Of a stretch of 64,000 bases of DNA, positions 58,050 to 64,000 are shown one piece after another. The stretch is from Trichopria drosophilae (lineage: Eukaryota; Arthropoda; Insecta; Hymenoptera; Diapriidae). Location: the NCBI GenBank assembly GCA_030407085.1, contig CM059586.1, positions 86,363,501 through 86,427,500 of the forward strand. The letters run 5' to 3'. Under the pieces are notes generated by a model, which saw nothing but the letters and a program-made list of their open reading frames with translations, had not been told where the DNA came from and searched no databases. The position numbers and the translations under genes were made by a program. Positions within the stretch are counted from its first letter, which is position 1; every line of letters starts with the position of its first letter.

Positions 58050-61000
58050 TGTGATGGAATGGAAACGTTTACAATTTTTGTCGAAATGAGATGCGAAATT
58101 TATAAATATTTTTTAATTTATTACAAGTTTGTTATTGACAATAGAAGAGAAAATTGAAAGTGTTATCAACTGTAAAAAATAATTTTCGAAAATTTCCTTC
58201 AGCTTTTCAGTAAAAATAAACAAAAAAACCCCGTGAAATAAAATTAGGTGAAAAATTTTAATCTTATTAGTATAATTTTTTTTCAAAAATAGTATCATCT
58301 TACCATCGGGCAAAGTTTTCAGAAATCCAAGCACTTCGTAATGATTAAATACAAAAATGGAAAAAATCCTATGACTGCACACATTGTAAAAAAAAAATTA
58401 ACAATCGAATTTTAAAAATTTATAGTCACTTTTTGGAGTTTTCCCTAAAATTTCAAAGGTGGATCTTGTTGTACACTAAAATCCCCAAAAATGACCCAAA
58501 ATGAAATGGTGCGCAACAGCAGAAGTTTTTCATAATTTAAAATTCTGAAATTTAAAGGCCCCATGGTTTTAAAAAGTGACCTTTTAGCCTGGTACAATTT
58601 GTATTCACTTTAAATGAGTTCTTATTCCATGCCCTTGATTATATACAACCCAAAAATTATGCAAAAAGTGCCTTCCACGCTGTTATTCATATTCAATGTT
58701 TAGAAAAGTGTTATTCAGTTTTTAATAGTACTTTTCGTATTAAGGGCGTAAAATAAAGTAACGAACAATATTTTTCGCATGAGTGGATGGGAAATTCGAA
58801 TGTATCTCTCGAATTTTAAACTGAGAAGGGTAGGGATATCCCTAACTCATGCATGCAATTTTCGAGGACGTAAAATCGCATTTTATGCCCACAAAATGGG
58901 AATGCCAGACTGGATTTTACGCCCTGGAGTAATATCTGGAGTAATGGGATAGAGTACACAGTAGATATTTTAACGGTACATTTAGGACTGTGTTCATTAC
59001 CCAATTAGCACATGTCCATTAGGTCCGCGCCACGTACATACATAGGGTGTTCAGAATTAGGACGGTTTAAGTCCATGACACGTCCGTATTATGTCCGAAT
59101 GTCACTGGTAAAGATGAACGTTCACTGGACATTCATCTTTGTACGGGACAAAAATTTGAAGGACAATGAATGAAATATAGAATTTAAACGGGCGAAGGGT
59201 GGTATGGGCGAACATCGGATGTGCAGAACATTCCTAGACATTCAAAAACAAAGCAAGAAATACATGGACGAATATTGAACGTATATTGTACGTATATCGA
59301 CTATTCAAAGAGAACGTACAAAACCAAACTCACATATATACTGGACGAATTCTGGATTTAATATCCACAAAATAAGAGGTGAATGGACTAATATTGGACG
59401 AACACATTAAAAACTACCATATTTTCTTTTAATTCAAGAATATTAGAGGTTGGAACTTTTTTTTATTTGTTAAGTAGTATAGATCGATAGAGCGACCTCA
59501 ATATTATACTGCATCTTTCCGATATTTTTGGTAGGGTAAAAATAGATAACAATACGTTGTTGAAAGATGATAATCAAAATGGGCATTTTGTGATGCAATG
59601 GATTAATGTGAATGCATGGTTGGCAGAATATTTCGTAAAGATTTCTTAATAGTCATGTAAAGCTCCTGCAGGGTTATTACAATCTTTGCTCTGTGAGGTT
59701 AGTAAATATATGGCAATATATTGTATACTAAGAGTACGGCTTTATCCACTGCACAAGTTATATACGATAACTCAGTAAAACTAAGAAGCAGAAAGTCACT
59801 ATACATTTAATTTCTAGTTGACTATTGTCAAACATTCAACTGGAAGTAAATAATTAACTGTTGACTTTTATAAGACTATTTGTTTGACACGAGTCGTCTA
59901 TAAGTTAATTACAGAGTGACTTCTTACGGAGTATTTAATGCACGCATTCTTGGGAAATCTGATAAATGTGTCAATCAAGTCCGTTTTCTTATTTTGAGGG
60001 TACACAGTAAAGACATAGACATAATAAATAAAAAATGTTGGGAGCGTAACTACCCCAAATGCAGGAGCAAATACATTCCAAAGATAATTCAGTTAAATTA
60101 GATTAATAAAATGCGATTAAAGCTGTAAAAAAGCACTTTTCACGTTCATATCGTTTCGGTTTATTATTAGGAATGTAGATGCAATGTTTCTGAAGTTTAA
60201 AATATTGAGATTTGCAACTTCCAACTTTCAACAGTCATATGAACGATTTTTATACCTCTTCTAAAAACACTGTATACTTTTTTTCAATAATAAAACGAAA
60301 CAAAACCTTCCTAAAAAAAATTATTGTTCAATTTTAAAGTATTATTTATTACAGACGTTATTATCTGTCAAATGCGTTTTCTCCCACGTTTTTGGTGAGT
60401 AGCGCTTCCGACATTTTTTCCGTAGAGTAAATTCGCACAATTACAACGAATAGCAACCTATTGTATTTAATACTTTTACAGTACATCTAAAATTTTATAC
60501 TGCGTGTACGTTATTCAAAGTAAACATTACTCCAGAAAAATATGACCATATATATGAGGCATTCCACGTGAAATTATCAACTGTTTTGGATAATATTTCT
60601 AATATTTATCTTCCTTCTGTTATAGTTAGAACTTGCGAATTAACTATTTTAAACCGCATTTATAACTTTTACACATAAGACAACGGTTATAGGAGTTTTA
60701 GCATAATTCGATTTTCGATATTTCGATTCAGTTAATTTATTTAAACACGAAAATAATGACATAAGAGAGGTTTGAATGTAAAAAATTAGGCCCTTGGTTC
60801 CTATACATTTATATGTATTTCAGAGGCCTTCTCTTTTTGCGATTAATCTGGACTCGTTATTTGGCATATAAAATCGCTGAAACCTTGGTTTATTATAATA
60901 CTGCCAGAGGGATTTTTGGCAAATTTTTCAAACTTTTAAAAACTGTCTAACAATAACAGTGTAATAATATGAAAATGAAAAATTATGTCCATGTGAAATG

Positions 61001-61470
61001 CCCCAATACCCTGTAATGCCAAGATGTGCTGATATTTTACACGAATGTCAACGTTTTACATTTAATAAAAAATCGCTCCATTCACGATTATTTTTTGGGT
61101 AAATTGCAAAAAAATCGTTTGACGGTTTTTTTTCAAAATACACCAAAAACTGCCTTGGTCGAAGTTTATTTTATTTTCAATTGTATTTGTTTTTTCCCTA
61201 TCGAATTGAAAGTGCCACTATACCTTCTAAGAATGGTACCATGCGATATCGCTTCGAAAAATTAAACAAAAAATTTTGGTAAGACACAAAAAATTCATAA
61301 AAATGGACAAAACGGGCGTTTTTGTCAGTTTAACCAAATGTTACAAAAATTATTGATGTGTTATGGGCCATTTTGGATTTGGACTTTGCGTCACAGAGAC
61401 TACATGAGTCACCTTTTTGTAACAGTCTTAATTGAAATTTTGCAATTGTACAATTTGCAATTTTTTACGA
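58050..61470. other. spacer, no gene seen; GGAC-rich repeats at 59030-59420
   Basis: 59030-59420 repeats TGGACGAATATTG-like and CATGTCC/GTCCATT motifs and includes the dyad AAGATGAA ... TTCATCTT at about 59112-59140, which suggests a decayed MITE. A diverged GAGCGACCTCAA copy lies near 59490. No coding exon was recognised. Confidence 0.4.
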
Positions 61471-61474
61471 TAAC

Positions 61475-61775
61475 TTAAAAAATGTCTGGATACTTTTGAT
61501 GCAGTTTTTGTTCAGTTTTTATCCATTTTTTGTGGTTTTGCAATAGACGTTTTTTGAGCGCGACTATTATTACTTTAATGCGAGTATAATCTTCATCATC
61601 ATCATCTCCCTCATCGTCAATTGATATGCTCAGCACAGACACATAGGTTTTCTTCATAATTTTCCTGAAATGCTTAATATATTTAATCCAATTCTATGAT
61701 CACTGACGACAGAAAACAATATAATTATAAGCGGACGGGAAAGAATGATTATTTTATCTTATTACCAAACTTACA
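61475..61775 (-). other. possible small gene or transposase N-terminal remnant
   Basis: A minus-strand ATG frame of 60 codons (61475-61657) begins MKKTYVSVLSISID, then has an acidic run (about 15-24) and a basic helix-like stretch (KKRLLQNHKKWIK, about 35-47). A good acceptor (GCATTTCAG) lies 7 nt before the ATG and a donor GTAAGT at 61769-61774, so a leader intron of about 104 nt is plausible. An acidic start followed by basic KKW-type residues is seen at the N-terminus of some Harbinger/PIF transposases, but the match is too short to assert. Confidence 0.3.
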
Positions 61776-62895
61776 CAATGCATACGGGAGATCTACACTA
61801 GGCGAATTTTTGCGAGATAATTTAATTTTTATTAACATCCAATTTAATAGTAAGGTATAATTTTTCCAAGAACCGCGGGAAATGAAAAGAATAACAAACG
61901 TGAAACGTAAACAACAGGTTAAGGATTGTAAACAGCTCGCTGCATTTGATATGAGCCCATCTCCAATAATTTTTTATTTAATTTCTCCAATGAATCAGAT
62001 TTTTGGACAAATCTGTAAGCAGTTTTAATCCATTTAATTGTATCCATTATATGTAGCGAGAAAATACCGATTTTATGACTTGTATCTAGTTAGTGCTTGG
62101 TTTATAAAATAAAGGGGGTACATACATGCCAAATATTTTTGTTATGTTGATTGAAATTTCTTGCACGTGTAATTGAATATTATAACAAAAGCACATTAAA
62201 AATCATGCACATGCACTTGAAATATACATTCATAAACTAATTAAAATTAAACGAACACGTACACATAAATTTAATTTGCTTATGCATGAAAAATAATGTA
62301 AAATTACTCGATAACTTATGTTACTGCACATTAAGATACATTTTAGTTACAAATTCATTCAATTTAATGTAGTAGTGGGCAAATTTCATGTAATTTTTAA
62401 CAGTGCATGTAGTATTCTGGCAACTAAGTGGGAATACTGTTAATATATCTGCAAAGTTACTAAGTGTCAAGATGGACGTAAATTTATTCAGGTAGCACGT
62501 AGTAAAGTTACGCACAAATCGTGAATATGCATCCAGTGTTAATAAATCTGCATCAAAGATGAATAACAGCAACTATGCAATAATTTTGCAACTAACTATT
62601 TTTTTTGTAAATATAACGAGACGTGAAGGGAAGGCCAGAAACCGAGCGAATAAATATTCGTGATGAACACTGTTTTGACCAACTCGCAATCACTAATTAG
62701 ATTTATATTCTAACAAAATAAAACACGGGATAAGACTCGCGAATACGAGGACGCCTTTCCGACTTTCAACAACACTGAATTTCGATCTATTTTAATTATA
62801 TTAAGAACTAAAAGAGCAGGAAACGACTTGGAAAACATATCCACAGTTTATATTAACAAGGTAATTTTTATTTAGTTTTTCACTTCATGTATACA
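61776..62895. other. spacer, nothing recognised
   Basis: AT-rich. The 83-codon minus-strand frame at 62321-62572 has no domain or splice support. Confidence 0.4.
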
Positions 62896-62897
62896 TA

Positions 62898-63898
62898 CAC
62901 TGTAAAAAATGTAAATGAAATTTACAATTTTGTTGTGATTTTCCTTCCTAAAAATATGGTGATATTAGGGAGGTTAGGAATTTCAGAACGATTTGTAAAT
63001 TCCCTACACTGAAGGTGGTAAATTTACAACGCAACGCGTTTTTCCGACGCTATAAGTGGGTAAAAATCGAGCCCATTGTGTACATGGTAAATTTACAATA
63101 TGAGGGGAAAAACCATTGGTGTAGTAAAATTAATTTTACATTAAAATTCCACATATTTTAGTTTTATTTTGTTTTTAAATGTAAAACAGAGGAATATATT
63201 GTAAAATTTATTATAAGATGTATTTTAATATTTTAGAGGTTTTTAGAGCTATAATCTTTTGTCGAAAGAAAACATTAAATCTAAAATCTTTTGTTGATAG
63301 TAAAACTTTGATCGAAAGCCAATTTTAGAGCTATAATCTTTTTTTTTGTCAATAGTAAAACTCTTGTCGAAAGAAAACATTAAATCTAAATTCTTTTGTT
63401 GATAGAAAAACTTTGATCGAAAGCAAGTTTTAGAGCTATATTCTTTTGTCGATAAAACTTTTGTTGAAAGAAAACATTAAATCATAAAATCTAAATTCAT
63501 AAATTATTAAAATAACAAATTATTATTACAAGCCACTACAATTGGTTCAGGAGTACGTGCATAAATTTTACCACGTAATGTAGAGTTCAAATCATTTACC
63601 CGCATAAGGCTATTGCGCTTTAGTACATAACCTAACCTTTTTCCTATATTTTGTTGTAAATTTACTATTCTCTGAGAGAATTTAAACTTCTCTACAAGGT
63701 AATATTACAGTAATCTGTAAAATCGACTTTCAATTGTAAATTTAAAATTACAAGTTGACATTTACAAAGGTAAAAAAGTAATATTCACAGTGCCTATGTA
63801 AATTTACAATAATATTGCTTAAAAGTCCTACTTGCAGCATGGGCAATATTGTGTCCAACTCTACAAGTTGTAAATTTACATTTCCATTTTTTACAGTG
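62898..63898. mobile_element. complete 1001-bp TIR element with TA target duplication
   Basis: The left end CACTGTAAAAAATGTAAATG and right end (reverse complement) CACTGTAAAAAATGGAAATG form TIRs of about 30 bp with few mismatches. TA lies on each side (62896-62897 and 63899-63900). The palindrome-like TGTAAATTTACAA or close variants recur near both ends (about 62920, 63015, 63090, 63655, 63735, 63800 and 63870), a pattern typical of subterminal protein-binding repeats. No transposase frame is present, so it is a large non-autonomous element. Confidence 0.8.
63240..63500 (+). repeat. tandem repeat inside the 1001-bp element
   Basis: TTTTAGAGCTATAATCTTTT starts units at about 63240, 63323 and 63429. 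Each continues with TGTCGAAAGAAAACATTAAA, TCTAAA and CTTTTGTTGATAG blocks. There are about 2.7 copies of 83-106 bp. Confidence 0.75.
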
Positions 63899-64000
63899 TA
63901 GATTCACCGAGTGTATCGAGCTAACTAACTCGTTTCGGATTGTTACAAACTCATGTACATCGAAAATACTTGAGAAAGGGGTAAACTATTTACAAAATGG

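Noticed and set aside
1..64000. CRISPR arrays, bacterial operons, riboswitches or viral genes
   Set aside because: No regularly spaced identical repeats, no ribosome-binding-site-led gene clusters and no recognisable viral proteins were seen; the DNA is eukaryotic in organisation.

Overview
This window looks like arthropod, most likely insect, nuclear DNA. It is strongly AT-rich, has no operon-like coding, and is packed with small inverted-repeat DNA transposons. It also has tRNA-like SINE heads, spliced genes with GT/AG introns, and TATA plus TCAGT-like initiator promoters. I cannot name the species. There are no rRNA operons, CRISPR arrays or bacterial genes; almost every short open frame here is noise in a repeat or in AT-rich spacer.

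Coding content is sparse. The one long uninterrupted gene is a complete piggyBac-type transposase (43979-45772, +). It has all three catalytic aspartates and a C-terminal cysteine/histidine zinc-binding module. No terminal repeats could be found around it, so it may be a domesticated gene or an element with unrecognised ends. A decayed piggyBac-like fragment may lie at 40030-40354 (-).

The most interesting content is a pair of small spliced genes on the minus strand, at 30747-33158 and 36129-39083. I assembled them by hand from short exons that no long open reading frame reveals. Both begin with a 19-21 codon exon that is essentially a signal peptide and ends in phase 0. Both continue into an exon with the same cysteine layout (Cx3C, 15-17 residues, Cx3C) and end in a Thr/Ser/Pro-rich tail. 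Each has a TATA box 31-32 bp upstream of an initiator-like site, followed by a short leader. They look like diverged tandem paralogues of a family of small secreted cysteine-hairpin proteins with a mucin-like tail. I do not recognise the family.

Layout. 1-12 kb: spacer with foldback elements (3.76-4.01 kb and 4.81-5.01 kb) and the first copy of a 507-bp TIR element. 12-14 kb: a 5S rRNA-like relic, a tRNA-like SINE head and a nested TIR element. 16-22.6 kb: a TIR element, a head-to-head tandem-unit array, the second 507-bp family copy, a composite 1.6-kb TIR element with a (CCGT)n tract and a nested element, and a pogo-like element. 25-26.6 kb: a tandem array with a period of about 138 bp that flips orientation. 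27.3-29.1 kb: an 844-bp long inverted repeat and a 200-bp TIR element. 30.5-39.2 kb: the secreted-protein gene pair, with transposon debris in and around it. 40-46 kb: hairpin-rich DNA and the transposase. 46-52 kb: AT-rich spacer with two TATA/TCAGTC pairs. 52-64 kb: more long-TIR elements, including one with unusually GC-rich GTGCGCGAA hairpins and a complete 1001-bp element flanked by TA at the right edge.
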